From JAXLVB01 sp046329195 (GTDB taxonomy: Bacteria; Bacteroidota; Bacteroidia; Cytophagales; Spirosomataceae), in assembly GCA_046329195.1 (NCBI GenBank), contig JAXLVB010000002.1, positions 2,604,001 to 2,668,000 of the forward strand: a stretch of 64,000 nt of DNA. Reading direction: 5' to 3'. A model generated the notes under the pieces. That model had not been told where the DNA came from. It made no database searches and saw nothing but the letters and a program-made list of their open reading frames with translations. Each line of letters starts with the position of its first letter. Position 1 is the first letter of the stretch. Below are positions 1 through 9,577 of this stretch, piece by piece. Both the position numbers and the translations under genes were made by a program.

Positions 1-1
1 T

Positions 2-595
2 ACCGAACTCTTGGGGCAACTGCTGGAGTGGAGTCCCTTTGTAGTGGTGCTTGATGGCGCTATTCACCGAGTGCGGCAGTTAGGCATCAAGGTAGATGCC
101 TTGCTGGGTGATTTTGACCGAAATGAGCTTGATTTCAAAGAAATTATGGCCGAGCAACACCCCATAGAGATTGTGCACACACCCGACCAAGACAAAACAG
201 ATTTAGAAAAAGCTTTTGATTTTTTGATAGAGCGAGGACACAAGGCCGTCAACGTGGTGTGGGCAACTGGCCGCCGTGCCGACCATTCGATCACCAACAT
301 GACCAACTTGGTGCGGTATCGTCAGGTACTCAAACCCGTCATGTACGACGACTACTCGAAGATTTTCCCCTTGCCCAATCACTACGAAAAATGGTACACT
401 CAAGGCACTCCGCTCTCGTTGATTCCCGTGGGTACGGTAACGGGAATCGTCACGCAGGGTCTGGTCTATAACTTAACCGACGAATCCTTGATACTAGGCT
501 ATCGGGCAGGCAATAGCAACGAAGCTGCCCACGATGGTTTTGTACGCATCAGCTACCAAACCGGCGACTTGTTGATGATGGAGTGTTGGGATTGA
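2..595 (+). CDS. Thiamine pyrophosphokinase, 5' end cut by window edge
   Basis: Transfers pyrophosphate from ATP to thiamine, giving the cofactor thiamine diphosphate in the cytosol. The visible part has the family's ordered motifs: VVVLDGAIHRV, then LLGDFD (substrate and Mg binding), then TPDQDKTDLEKA, then WATGRRADHSITNM. The C-terminal beta-sandwich half ends in GDLLMMECWD. The reading frame is open to the first base of the window, so the true start lies outside; the TTG at 11 is not a convincing start. About 20 N-terminal residues appear to be missing. The family call is firm. I give no symbol because bacterial naming varies (thiN/tnr3-like). Confidence 0.9.
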   Translation, partial: TELLGQLLEWSPFVVVLDGAIHRVRQLGIKVDALLGDFDRNELDFKEIMAEQHPIEIVHTPDQDKTDLEKAFDFLIERGHKAVNVVWATGRRADHSITNMTNLVRYRQVLKPVMYDDYSKIFPLPNHYEKWYTQGTPLSLIPVGTVTGIVTQGLVYNLTDESLILGYRAGNSNEAAHDGFVRISYQTGDLLMMECWD

Positions 596-610
596 CCCTC
601 CGCACCAATC

Positions 611-2248
611 CTACATTGCAGTTTGAATAAGTATCGCTTCATAAGGGCGAAGTCTGTTCTTACCCAAATTCATATAATTGCTAATCAATACGTTAGGCCA
701 TAAAACAGGTACGGGCAACGGTTGTTCTTGATTGGTAAAGTTGCACAGTACCACTATACTTTGCTCCTCTCCTACTCTCTTAAACGCCCACACGGAATTG
801 TCGGTAGGGAGTAAGTCTTCATACGTTCCATAAAGCAAGGTCGGGGTCTCTTTCCGTAGGGCAATCAACTGTTTATAATAATTCAGAATAGAGTGCGGCT
901 GGGCTTGTTGTGCGCTTACGTTGATGGTAGTGTAGTTGGGGTTTACCTTCAGCCAAGTGGTGTCGGCAGCCGAAAATCCTGCGTTCTTTTCGGCATTCCA
1001 TTGCATGGGTGTGCGGGCGTGATCTCGGGCTATTTGATTGACGGCTTTCAAAAACTGCTCTTCGGTACAATTCCCTTGCCGCACCAATGCGTCGTAGGCG
1101 TTTACTACCTGCACATCATTAAGTTCGGATACATGCTCAAAAGGGTAATTGGTCATCCCTATTTCATCGCCTTGGTAAAGGTAGGGCGTGCCTCTCAAGG
1201 TAAGCAAGAGGGTAGCCAGCATGGTGGCCGACTCATAATGATACTGCTGTGCATTGCCAAAGCGGCTGAGCATCCGAGGGTTATCGTGGTTACCAAAGTA
1301 AACGGTGTTCCAACCATCGTGGGCTAAGGCTTTGTCCCATTTCTCAACAATTGCCTTCAGTTCGACCAATGTCCATTCGGGCTTGGGCTGGGCAAAACAC
1401 GGCTCTTCTCGTGGCACAGCGTGGTCAAAATGGTAAATCATCTGCAACTCCTTTCGGTGCTCGCCTACGTAGTCGAGTGCTTGCTGACTGCTCACACCAA
1501 AAGCTTCGCCTACCGACATACAATCGTACTTTGAGAGTACTTGAGCATTCATTTCCTGCAAAAACTCATGTACACGTGGCCCATTGGCATAGTAGCTGAG
1601 ATCGCCAAATCGGTCAGCTGGAAAACTGGCAAAAGCAGGGTCTTTTGAAATGAGCGAAATCACATCCATCCTGAAACCATCTACCCCTTTATCTAACCAA
1701 AAGCGCATCATTTGGTAAATTTCTTGCCGCAATTGCTCATTTTCCCAGTTCAAATCAGGCTGCTTTTTAGCAAATAGGTGGAGGTAGTATTCTTGTGTAT
1801 GGGAGTCAAACTCCCACGCCGAACCACTAAAAAACGAAATCCAATCGTTAGGAATCTCTTTTTTCCAACTATAATAGTGACGGTAGGGGTTATCGGTTGA
1901 CTGCCGGGCTGCTTGAAACCAACGGTGTTCGTCAGACGAATGGTTGACTACCAAATCAATGATGAGTTTCAGCCCCAAACGGTGGGCAGTATCGAGCATT
2001 TCATCAAAATCAGCCATGGTTCCAAACTCTTCCATGATGTTTTCATAGTCCGAAATATCATAGCCGTTATCTGTATTGGGCGATTGGTAGTGTGGGCTAA
2101 GCCAAATCACATCAATCCCAAGCTCTTGTAAATACGGAAGTCTGGAGGTAATCCCTTGTAAATCGCCAATGCCATCAGCATTAGAATCTTGAAAACTCCG
2201 AGGGTAAATTTGGTAAACAACCGCTTCTTTCCACCAGTTTTTCTGCAT
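611..2248 (-). CDS. GH13 alpha-glucosidase / oligo-1,6-glucosidase
   Basis: Cytosolic exo-acting alpha-glucosidase of glycoside hydrolase family 13 that releases glucose from short alpha-glucosides. The 545 residues begin with WWKEAVVYQIYPRSF, typical of the oligo-1,6-glucosidase/trehalulose hydrolase branch. The four GH13 regions are visible: DLVVNHSS, GFRMDVI (nucleophile Asp, near residue 200), SVGEAFG (acid/base Glu) and FGNHDNPR (stabilising Asp). There is no signal peptide, so it should act in the cytoplasm on imported oligosaccharides. It lies downstream of the TonB receptor on the same strand, but a terminator separates them, so it is probably its own transcription unit. Specificity cannot be fixed by eye. 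Confidence 0.92.
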   Translation of the reverse strand: MQKNWWKEAVVYQIYPRSFQDSNADGIGDLQGITSRLPYLQELGIDVIWLSPHYQSPNTDNGYDISDYENIMEEFGTMADFDEMLDTAHRLGLKLIIDLVVNHSSDEHRWFQAARQSTDNPYRHYYSWKKEIPNDWISFFSGSAWEFDSHTQEYYLHLFAKKQPDLNWENEQLRQEIYQMMRFWLDKGVDGFRMDVISLISKDPAFASFPADRFGDLSYYANGPRVHEFLQEMNAQVLSKYDCMSVGEAFGVSSQQALDYVGEHRKELQMIYHFDHAVPREEPCFAQPKPEWTLVELKAIVEKWDKALAHDGWNTVYFGNHDNPRMLSRFGNAQQYHYESATMLATLLLTLRGTPYLYQGDEIGMTNYPFEHVSELNDVQVVNAYDALVRQGNCTEEQFLKAVNQIARDHARTPMQWNAEKNAGFSAADTTWLKVNPNYTTINVSAQQAQPHSILNYYKQLIALRKETPTLLYGTYEDLLPTDNSVWAFKRVGEEQSIVVLCNFTNQEQPLPVPVLWPNVLISNYMNLGKNRLRPYEAILIQTAM

Positions 2249-2430
2249 GGTTGCGTCAAAATTTAATCAAAGATATTGTAGAATTAAGTAATAAGACAGA
2301 TTTAAACCACCGCAGGGGCAGCCCCACAGACATATAGTAAACATAGAATTTAATTTGCTGAACATCAATCAACTATGTGTTCTATGTTCCTATGTGGTTG
2401 ACTAAAATAATTTTGTCCCATTACTTATAT

Positions 2431-2452
2431 AAAAAAAGGGGGATACCCCCCC
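2431..2452 (-). terminator. Rho-independent terminator after the TonB receptor gene
   Basis: Read on the minus strand, a G-run and a C-run separated by TAT form a compact stem that is followed by seven T. It sits 23 bases past the stop codon of the receptor gene and before the GH13 start. Confidence 0.75.
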
Positions 2453-2474
2453 TTCTTAATGCAGTGTGCTGCGA

Positions 2475-5318
2475 TTAGCGCAACATTTCATCAAAGTTGA
2501 TCGAGACATAGTACAAGCCACCAATCTGTGCCAGACCATATCCTTGCGAATAGTATTGGTTAAAGATGTTAGAACCTCCCACTTTGACTACACTCTTAAT
2601 GCTTGGCACTTTGAGCGACACAGAGGCGTCAACAGAGTTCCACGAAGGTAACCAAGTGTCGCCTTGGGTTGTGCCTTGTTCTACCCACATTTTATCGGTC
2701 CAGCGGTATGAAACTGTAAAGCCAAGCCGTTTGGTCACTTTGGGGTTGGCAATTGAAATATTATACCGGTTTTCGGGCGAGATAAAGAAGTTACGACCCA
2801 CTTGAGCCACTTCAGCATTACTCATTTTACGTTTCACAATTTCATCCCCAAACGCATCCTTCAAGGTATTTCCGGCGGCATCTTTGGGTGTAATAGTACC
2901 TACCTGATTGGCATAGTTGGCGCTTAGCGTGTAGCCTTTGCCTAACCCGTATTCAAGACCCAAACCCCAGCCGTTAACATAAATCTGGTTGAAGTTATTA
3001 GAGTTCACTTGGTAGGTAGTAGAGCTGGCAGCTTGCTTGAGGTCATCGGTGCTGCCTACTGTTTTGGCCTGAATGTAGTTTTGGGTAGCAATAAAGTCGT
3101 TGTAAGTGCTGTTAAAATAAAAAGCATCTACATACAGCTTGTTGGCAATCAGCGTCTTGTAGCCCAATTCCCACGTTTTTATTTTCTCTGTCGTAAAATT
3201 ATCAGGATTCGGGTTGTATTTCACTAAGTCTGCGGTATTTCCAGAGGTTCTGAATTTGTTGACAGAAGCTTCTGTATAAATCGGATTGCTATATACATTG
3301 GCTCCTTCTAAGGCTGCCTGCGAGCCACCCACTTCGCCTGTTTTGCCATCGGCTAGCAACTGGTTGGGCGATGGGTTACGGAACGCCGACTGCCACGAAG
3401 CTCTAAAATTATGCACCCCTACACTCAACACCGCCGAAGCTCTAGGCGTAAACCCGCCTTTGAAGTACTGGTTTTTGTCATAGCGAATGGCCACTACGGG
3501 TCTGAGAGAGGCGTTTTCGCTTAGTTTGAGTGTAGGCGATGCCTGTACATACCAGCCGTATTCGTTGATGGTAAACTCGCTTCCGTCTCGTTTGGTCGGG
3601 AAGATGGTTCCATTGGTAAGCATACTATACCGTCTGAACGACGCCCCTGTGATTACCTCTATGTTTTTGGGTAAAAGTTTCTTAAAATTATACATCCCCT
3701 CGGTGTGAAACATCGAAGAATTATCGGCAAAGCGTACGCCATTGATGGCTGCTCCAGCGCTGGTTTTTAGGGTAGTGGCTACGTTGTTGTAGGTGCCGAT
3801 GAGTTCGTCTCTGATACGGTTGAACTCTGTAGAGCCCGCCAGTGGCTTGCCTGCATCAGCGGCGGCACGTGCGGCGGCAATATCGCCTGTAAAGGCTTTC
3901 CCAAAATCAGCGCCCCAAGTAGTAGAAACCTTCCATACCGAAAGCAGTCGGGCTGCCAAGTTGCCAAGGTTATAGCCTTCGGCAGTTTGGCTAGTGTTAT
4001 AGGCACGCACAAAAAACTCATCGCCCAAGATTTCGGCTCTGAATTGATTACGGCTGTAATTAGGAAAATACTCTCTGAAACCCGCCGTCCGAATCATGTT
4101 GCCATTTCCGTAGTACCAGCCAACGCTAGCTTGAATCTTGTCGGTGAGTTTGTAATACAATGAGATGTTGGCTCTATTGCTAAACACTTCGCCGCCGTTT
4201 TGCAACAGTTCGAGCTCTGTGTAGCCAGTACGGGTTACGGTTTTGCCAGCAAGGCTTGTATTAGCAAAATTGGCAGGAAACGAAAATGCCCCTCCGTTGT
4301 TAAAATCATCTCCATAAATATTCACTCCGTCATACCCCAAGTTGGTGGCGGGGTTATTGTTCGGGATGTAGCCAATGCTGGTGGTTTTGCTTGCATTATC
4401 AGCAACAAAGAAACCGGGGCGACCTCTGTGCATACGATCAGAATAGTCATCGGCAATAAAATCGGTGCCTTTGAGGCGTTGGAAATTTACTTTAACTGCA
4501 AACCGATTACCGATTTGCTTGGCATAACGCAGGGCAATATCAGAATACAGCTGTGAATTGATGTAGGATTTTCCGACGTTGTTAACGCCCATTTTGAGTT
4601 GGGCAGTAAGACCTTGAAACTCAAAAGGTGACTTTGACTTGGTCAACATAATGCCTTGAAGTGCATCAGGACCATATAACGCCGACGACGCCCCTGGCAG
4701 AATTTCGATGCTCTCGATATCGATGTCTGAAATCCCAGCCACGTTTCCAAAACCAAAGCCCAAGCCTGGCGAACGGTTGTCCATACCATCGGTGAGTTGT
4801 ACAAAGCGGTTGTTGTTGTTCGCCCCAAAACCACGGAGGTTTACTGACTTAAACCCTAAGCTTTGGGTGAGCAAGTCAACTCCTTTGAGCGACTGCAACG
4901 AAAAGTAAACATCTGAAGCCGGCGATTGAGCCAACTGTTTGGCACCCAGTTTTTCAACCGTGACTGGAGCCTTTACTATACTTTCTTCTACCCGGTTACC
5001 GGTCACGGTCACTTCCTGAAGCGTTCCGTTTTCTTCGTCCATCTCTATGGTTAATTCCGAGGCAGCACTCACTTCGACTTCTTTTTTCACAAAACCGATA
5101 CTGGTGATTCGTATGGTAAAAGGGGTAGCTGGCACCTTAAGTGTAAACTTTCCTTCGGTGTTAGTCACTGTACCTATTACAGTACCTTTAACCAGAACGC
5201 TAGCTCCAATAATGGGCGTTTTGTCTGTAGCACTTTTGATGGTACCTGACAGTTGGGTTTGGGCTATTACTTGCAAACTTGCCAAAAGAAATAGCATCAG
5301 AACGGTAGTTTTTCGCAT
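2475..5318 (-). CDS. TonB-dependent outer-membrane receptor with CarboxypepD_reg-like domain
   Basis: Outer-membrane beta-barrel receptor, 947 residues, that imports a ligand using energy from TonB. It has a signal peptide (MRKTTVLMLFLLASLQVIAQ), then a CarboxypepD_reg-like domain (about 21-100) common in Bacteroidota. The plug follows (about 115-235, with TVTGNRVEES and IEILPGASSALYG), then a long barrel ending in SINFDEMLR. No SusD partner is present, so it is not a classic polysaccharide SusCD system. It is transcribed divergently from the sulfonate-type operon at 5775 across a 456-base gap, so a shared control region and a related ligand are possible; that is inference. An internal duplicate is not seen. 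Confidence 0.93.
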   Translation of the reverse strand: MRKTTVLMLFLLASLQVIAQTQLSGTIKSATDKTPIIGASVLVKGTVIGTVTNTEGKFTLKVPATPFTIRITSIGFVKKEVEVSAASELTIEMDEENGTLQEVTVTGNRVEESIVKAPVTVEKLGAKQLAQSPASDVYFSLQSLKGVDLLTQSLGFKSVNLRGFGANNNNRFVQLTDGMDNRSPGLGFGFGNVAGISDIDIESIEILPGASSALYGPDALQGIMLTKSKSPFEFQGLTAQLKMGVNNVGKSYINSQLYSDIALRYAKQIGNRFAVKVNFQRLKGTDFIADDYSDRMHRGRPGFFVADNASKTTSIGYIPNNNPATNLGYDGVNIYGDDFNNGGAFSFPANFANTSLAGKTVTRTGYTELELLQNGGEVFSNRANISLYYKLTDKIQASVGWYYGNGNMIRTAGFREYFPNYSRNQFRAEILGDEFFVRAYNTSQTAEGYNLGNLAARLLSVWKVSTTWGADFGKAFTGDIAAARAAADAGKPLAGSTEFNRIRDELIGTYNNVATTLKTSAGAAINGVRFADNSSMFHTEGMYNFKKLLPKNIEVITGASFRRYSMLTNGTIFPTKRDGSEFTINEYGWYVQASPTLKLSENASLRPVVAIRYDKNQYFKGGFTPRASAVLSVGVHNFRASWQSAFRNPSPNQLLADGKTGEVGGSQAALEGANVYSNPIYTEASVNKFRTSGNTADLVKYNPNPDNFTTEKIKTWELGYKTLIANKLYVDAFYFNSTYNDFIATQNYIQAKTVGSTDDLKQAASSTTYQVNSNNFNQIYVNGWGLGLEYGLGKGYTLSANYANQVGTITPKDAAGNTLKDAFGDEIVKRKMSNAEVAQVGRNFFISPENRYNISIANPKVTKRLGFTVSYRWTDKMWVEQGTTQGDTWLPSWNSVDASVSLKVPSIKSVVKVGGSNIFNQYYSQGYGLAQIGGLYYVSINFDEMLR

Positions 5319-5774
5319 GGGTCGTTGAAAAGCGTTTAGTTAACAGGTACCTCTAACCAACCAACCTACATAGTCCTACTAGCATCCCGAATTGTGGGAA
5401 GTGGTAGAATTTTGGGTATCGAGTAAGAGGTAGTAGTTAGGTTAAATCTTTAAAAATTGAGGTTTATTAGAATCATACAAGTTAATACACAAAAAACACT
5501 ATTTTTGTTTATCTATACAAATATTATTTAATAATAGTCCATAACATTTAGTAATAGAACCGTATGAAGTACCAATCAATAACATATCAATTTAATAGAA
5601 TAACTATATTATATAGGCTTAAATCTACCCTTGGAATTTTCATTTTGAACTAACATCTTAGCCCTTTCTCTCTTGATATTACTTTGAAGCCTACGCTAGA
5701 ATAACAAAAAGTAATCTAAGATAATTTTTTTCAATTTGACACGGTAGTACAGCTCCCAGTATCTTTACCGCACG
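5319..5774. promoter_or_regulatory. Divergent AT-rich intergenic region
   Basis: This 456-base gap separates the divergent TonB receptor and the YeiH operon, and holds no plausible ORF. Near its right end TTG is followed after 21 bases by TATCTTTA (5760-5767), close to the Bacteroidota -33/-7 pattern (TTG, TAnnTTTG). If this is the operon promoter, the transcript would start almost at the ATG, giving a very short or no leader. No operator palindrome could be identified with confidence. Confidence 0.4.
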
Positions 5775-6695
5775 ATGATACTCAAAATTGTACTATATTT
5801 TCTTGGATTAGTTTTATGTTGCTTTTCTTTTGTTAGTTCAAGTCTAGCTTTACTGCTTGGGTTTGTATTAAACATCTTGGTAGAAAATCCACTCAACAAA
5901 TGGGCAGGTAGCCTCAGCAATTATCTACTCAAAGTTTCGGTGATGGGCCTCGGGTTTGGCATTGATATTCAGGTTCTTTTGAATACTGGGAGAGACAATA
6001 TTTTCATTACGACGGCATTTGTAGTGGGCACGCTAGTCGTGGGGTTATGGATAGGCAAGCTCTTACAAATGGAACGCATCACTACCATTTTGATTAGTGT
6101 CGGCACAGCCATTTGTGGCGGTAGTGCAATTGCGGCTGTTGGTTCAATTCTAAAAGCTAATGCCAGCCAATTGAGTGTTGCCACAGGAACTGTTTTTTTG
6201 CTAAATGCCTTTGCATTGTTTATTTTTCCGGTGCTAGGCCATTACTTTGACCTGAGCCAAGAGCAGTTTGGCGCATGGGCCGCTATTGCCATCCACGACA
6301 CCAGTTCGGTAGTGGGCGCAGCGTCTAAGTATGGCGAAAACGCCCTACACATTGCCTCGGTGACCAAAATGCTACGTATTCTTTGGATTATACCTGTATC
6401 GCTTTTATTGGTGTTTGGTTTCAGAGAAAATCGAGAGTCTTTCAAAATACCCATGTTTATTATTGGATTTTTGGTAGCTTCACTTTTGCATAGCTTTTTT
6501 AACGAATTTGCCACCGTTTACCAAATCCTTTATAAAATTGCAAAACAAGGCTTGGTGTTGAGTCTATTCGTAATTGGTAGTACCATTTCTACCGAATCTA
6601 TCCAAAAGATTGGTAGTAAAACATTGCTTCAGGCTGTGTTACTTTGGGTCTTGGTTTGTATCATTTCTTTGCTTTATACCAACTACTTTCTTTAG
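5775..6695 (+). CDS. YeiH-family (UPF0324) putative sulfate/sulfite exporter
   Basis: Integral inner-membrane protein of 306 residues with about nine or ten hydrophobic segments. The family signature GTAICGGSAIAAVG lies near residue 115-130, and AAIAIHDTSSVVGAA near 175. Family members are annotated as putative sulfate exporters; the transported species is not proven. It is the first gene of a tight operon, with the sulfite dehydrogenase start 5 bases after its stop. That placement suggests removal of sulfite or sulfate produced by the downstream monooxygenase and dehydrogenase. Direction and substrate are inferred from context only. Confidence 0.85.
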   Translation: MILKIVLYFLGLVLCCFSFVSSSLALLLGFVLNILVENPLNKWAGSLSNYLLKVSVMGLGFGIDIQVLLNTGRDNIFITTAFVVGTLVVGLWIGKLLQMERITTILISVGTAICGGSAIAAVGSILKANASQLSVATGTVFLLNAFALFIFPVLGHYFDLSQEQFGAWAAIAIHDTSSVVGAASKYGENALHIASVTKMLRILWIIPVSLLLVFGFRENRESFKIPMFIIGFLVASLLHSFFNEFATVYQILYKIAKQGLVLSLFVIGSTISTESIQKIGSKTLLQAVLLWVLVCIISLLYTNYFL

Positions 6696-6700
6696 TGTTT

Positions 6701-7921
6701 ATGAAACGTCGGCAATTTGTTAAAAACAGCAGCTTAGCTACACTGAGTACCCTAGTTGGTGCACAAATCGTTTATGGCAATCACATGCCTGAGCATTACA
6801 TCCCACTCGCCCTTGAAGATGAGTTTCCTACTTGGAAAAGTGCCGAACTTTTGGTACTCAATAATAAGCCGTGGAATGTAGAAACACCCGTACATTTGTT
6901 AGACGACGACGTTACGCCCGTCGAAAAAATGTTTGTCCGCAACAACGGAACTACCCCAACTGACACGATTGATAGCAAGCAATGGACACTGACCATTGAC
7001 GGAGAATCGGTGAACTCTACTAAATCGTTTACACTCGAACAACTTAAAAACCAATTTAAACCTTATACCTATCAGCTTGTTTTGGAATGTGGCGGTAACG
7101 GGCGCTCTGGTTTTTTTCCTCAAACCTCTGGGAATCAATGGGAACAAGGCGCCGTAAGCTGTGCCGAATGGACAGGCGTAAGGCTCAAAGATATATTGAA
7201 CAACGTAGGTCTAAAATCCGATGCGGTATATATTGGCTATTATGGCAAAGACATCCATCCGAGTGGAGACCCTAGCAAAGTAGTGATTTCGAGAGGCGTA
7301 CCGATTGCTAAAGCGCTTGAAAACGAAACACTTCTTGCTTGGGCTGTCAACGGCAAAGACATCCCACTTATCCACGGTTTTCCGCTACGATTGGTAGTAG
7401 GAGGTTATCCGGCCTCGGTGTCGGGCAAGTGGGTTCATCGCATTTCGGTTCGGAACAAAGTACACGATGGCGCCAAGATGGACGGCCACAGTTACAAAAT
7501 ACCTAGACATCCGATTCAGCCAGGAGAAAAATTAGCCGAAACCGAAGAAAACTTCAAAATCATCGAAAATATGCCTGTCAAATCCATCATTACCTACCCC
7601 AAAATCGGTGCTATGGTCTCTTTGGATAAGCCCTTACCCATTAGAGGAAAAGCATGGAGTGGGTTTGGCGAGGTAGTGGAGGTGAGCTATTCGATTGATT
7701 TTGGAACCACTTGGCACAAAGCACAACTCGAAAAGCCTCGCAACCGCTGGGCTTGGCAAAAATGGGAAGCTAAGATTCAGCTGCCCACTCTAGGGTATTA
7801 TGAGGTGTGGGCAAAAGCCACTGATAGCACGGGTAAAACTCAGCCGATGGTAGTACCTGCCTGGAACCCAGGTGGCTATCTAAATAATTCTTGTTTTCGG
7901 ATTGCCGTAAAAGCCATATAA
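6701..7921 (+). CDS. Sulfite dehydrogenase/oxidase, molybdopterin subunit, Tat-exported
   Basis: Periplasmic molybdenum enzyme of the sulfite oxidase family that oxidises sulfite to sulfate. The ATG at 6701 starts MKRRQFVKNSS, a twin-arginine signal, so I choose it over the upstream in-frame TTG that would overlap yeiH. The oxidoreductase molybdopterin-binding domain spans about residues 60-270. The molybdenum-ligating cysteine is in LECGGNGRSGFF (Cys130), followed by WTGVRLKDIL. A C-terminal Mo-co dimerisation domain (about 285-406) contains IRGKAWSGFGEVVEVSYSID. The cytochrome gene begins one base after its stop, matching two-subunit SorAB-type enzymes. A nearby moeA could supply cofactor. 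SoxC-like or other Mo-dependent activities are alternatives. Confidence 0.9.
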   Translation: MKRRQFVKNSSLATLSTLVGAQIVYGNHMPEHYIPLALEDEFPTWKSAELLVLNNKPWNVETPVHLLDDDVTPVEKMFVRNNGTTPTDTIDSKQWTLTIDGESVNSTKSFTLEQLKNQFKPYTYQLVLECGGNGRSGFFPQTSGNQWEQGAVSCAEWTGVRLKDILNNVGLKSDAVYIGYYGKDIHPSGDPSKVVISRGVPIAKALENETLLAWAVNGKDIPLIHGFPLRLVVGGYPASVSGKWVHRISVRNKVHDGAKMDGHSYKIPRHPIQPGEKLAETEENFKIIENMPVKSIITYPKIGAMVSLDKPLPIRGKAWSGFGEVVEVSYSIDFGTTWHKAQLEKPRNRWAWQKWEAKIQLPTLGYYEVWAKATDSTGKTQPMVVPAWNPGGYLNNSCFRIAVKAI

Positions 7922-7922
7922 C

Positions 7923-8342
7923 ATGAAAACCATTTGCGCTGGCCTACTCCTCTTGCTGGCAATCAGCACCTTGGGGCAGCCTAAACCCAAAAAAGCTTCA
8001 CCTACCAAGACAGCCCCTGTCGGTATTTCTACTGGGCAGTCGGCAAGCCTAGATAGTTTGGACAAAGAAACTGGCTTGACCAACGACAACAACCTGATGC
8101 TTGTGAAAGCGCATTGTACGCCCTGCCACTCGTCTAAACTGATTTTGCAGCATCGGTTTAGCCGAGAAGGGTGGAAAGACAAGATTCGCTGGATGCAAAA
8201 AAATCATAAGCTTTGGGACTTGGGTGAATCTGAAAGTTTGGTACTGGATTACCTCGAAAAATACTATTCAAAAACGACCTACGTTTCGCTATCGCTCCGA
8301 AGACAGCGAGAACTCAAAGCATTCATTTGGTATAAATTGTAA
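7923..8342 (+). CDS. Small periplasmic cytochrome c, likely electron acceptor of the sulfite dehydrogenase
   Basis: A 139-residue exported protein: signal peptide (MKTICAGLLLLLAISTLGQ), a Lys/Thr/Pro-rich linker, then a single haem-binding motif CTPCH at residues 65-69. No other cysteine pair is present. The WMQKNHKLWDL segment after the haem site resembles the distal half of sulfite:cytochrome c oxidoreductase small subunits. It follows the molybdenum subunit with a one-base gap, so the two should be cotranslated. The axial methionine is probably the one in WMQKN, but this cannot be settled from sequence alone. Function follows from the haem motif plus context. Confidence 0.82.
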   Translation: MKTICAGLLLLLAISTLGQPKPKKASPTKTAPVGISTGQSASLDSLDKETGLTNDNNLMLVKAHCTPCHSSKLILQHRFSREGWKDKIRWMQKNHKLWDLGESESLVLDYLEKYYSKTTYVSLSLRRQRELKAFIWYKL

Positions 8343-8358
8343 AATTCAACATTCTGCT

Positions 8359-9555
8359 ATGATAAACGAGCCTATCACATCGGTTGAAATAAGAACCGAA
8401 AAACGGATTTGTGAAATCGCATGGTTTGATGACCTTTGTGGTGGCGATACCGCCTATTTGGGTACGATAGATGGCAGCCGCAGAAGCAACTACCAGCACT
8501 GTGGCGATATTATCAAAACAGCCGACGCCTTGGGTTACAACAACATTCTTTTGCCTACCTCGTATGTGGTGGGGCAAGAAGTGCTGCCTTTTGCATCGGC
8601 AATGGCTCCACAGGTAAAAAACATCAATATGCTCACGGCCATTCGGACTGGCGAAATCCACCCGCCGATGTTGGCAAGGCATATTGCTACCCTCGACCAT
8701 ATTTTGGAAGGTCGCCTGACTATCAACATTATCAACTCAGACCTACCGGGTCTAAAAGAAGATGCCGACCTCCGCTACAAACGCTGTGAAGAAACAATAG
8801 AGATTCTGAAACAGGCTTGGACGCAAAACGAAATTGATTTTCAGGGCGACATTTACAACATAAAAATGCCTGCCGACCCAGCCAAACCCTATCAGCAAAA
8901 CGGAGGGCCACTCCTCTATTTCGGTGGTATTTCGGAGGGTTCTAAAGAAGTATGTGCCAAGTACTGCGATGTGTTTTTGATGTGGCCCGAACCCGAAGAA
9001 AATATCTACGCCACTATGCAAGACATGAGTCAACGTGCTGCTAAATACGGAAGAAAAATTGACTTTGGCCTGCGGGTTCATGTGATAGTACGAGAAACCG
9101 AAGACGAAGCCAAAGACTACACCAAGCAACTCATGTCGAAGTTTGATGAAGAGACAGGGCTAAAACTCAAAAACCGTACACAAGACTTCAACTCCTTGGG
9201 CGTGCTGCGTCAAGATGAACTACGAAAAACTGCCGACGCCGACGATTTTATTGAGCCTATGATGTGGACAGGTATTGGCAGAGCACGCTCCGGCTGTGGT
9301 GCTGCACTGGTAGGCACTCCTTCGCAAATCATTGAAAAGCTGAATCGCTACATGGACATGGGTATTCGTGCGTTTGTGCTGTCGGGGTATCCGCTCATCG
9401 AAGAATGTGAGAAATTTGGTAACTATGTGCTCCCGCATTTACAAACAGCTAAGCTATCGGTAGAGCAAGGTAGAACCCCGCAAGAGGTACCGGCCACTCC
9501 GCTCACCTATGGCGACTTGAATCTTTGGCGAAATACCACTCTAGAAAAAAAATAA
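8359..9555 (+). CDS. SsuD-like FMNH2-dependent sulfonate monooxygenase (LLM-class flavoprotein)
   Basis: Luciferase-like monooxygenase of 398 residues that should cleave a C-S bond using reduced FMN and O2, releasing sulfite and an aldehyde. It matches SsuD along its length: YLGTIDGSRR, LLTAIRTGEIHP-like flavin region, LYFGGISEGS, GLRVHVIVRET (the Arg/His pair of the SsuD active site), GIGRARSGCGAALVG (mobile-loop Arg) and VLSGYPLIEE (catalytic Tyr). The position of the SsuD active-site Cys (GRSCED) reads TSYVVGQ here, so the substrate pocket differs. The start at 8359 gives MINEPITSVE and avoids overlap with the cytochrome. No flavin reductase gene is in the operon. The related dimethylsulfone/SQ monooxygenases are alternative subfamilies. 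Confidence 0.88.
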   Translation: MINEPITSVEIRTEKRICEIAWFDDLCGGDTAYLGTIDGSRRSNYQHCGDIIKTADALGYNNILLPTSYVVGQEVLPFASAMAPQVKNINMLTAIRTGEIHPPMLARHIATLDHILEGRLTINIINSDLPGLKEDADLRYKRCEETIEILKQAWTQNEIDFQGDIYNIKMPADPAKPYQQNGGPLLYFGGISEGSKEVCAKYCDVFLMWPEPEENIYATMQDMSQRAAKYGRKIDFGLRVHVIVRETEDEAKDYTKQLMSKFDEETGLKLKNRTQDFNSLGVLRQDELRKTADADDFIEPMMWTGIGRARSGCGAALVGTPSQIIEKLNRYMDMGIRAFVLSGYPLIEECEKFGNYVLPHLQTAKLSVEQGRTPQEVPATPLTYGDLNLWRNTTLEKK

Positions 9556-9577
9556 GCACTTTTATTGTAAACCACTC

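Noticed and set aside
611..5318. Polysaccharide utilisation locus (SusCD plus GH13)
   Set aside because: No SusD gene is present, and a terminator separates the receptor from GH13, so a classic PUL is not supported.
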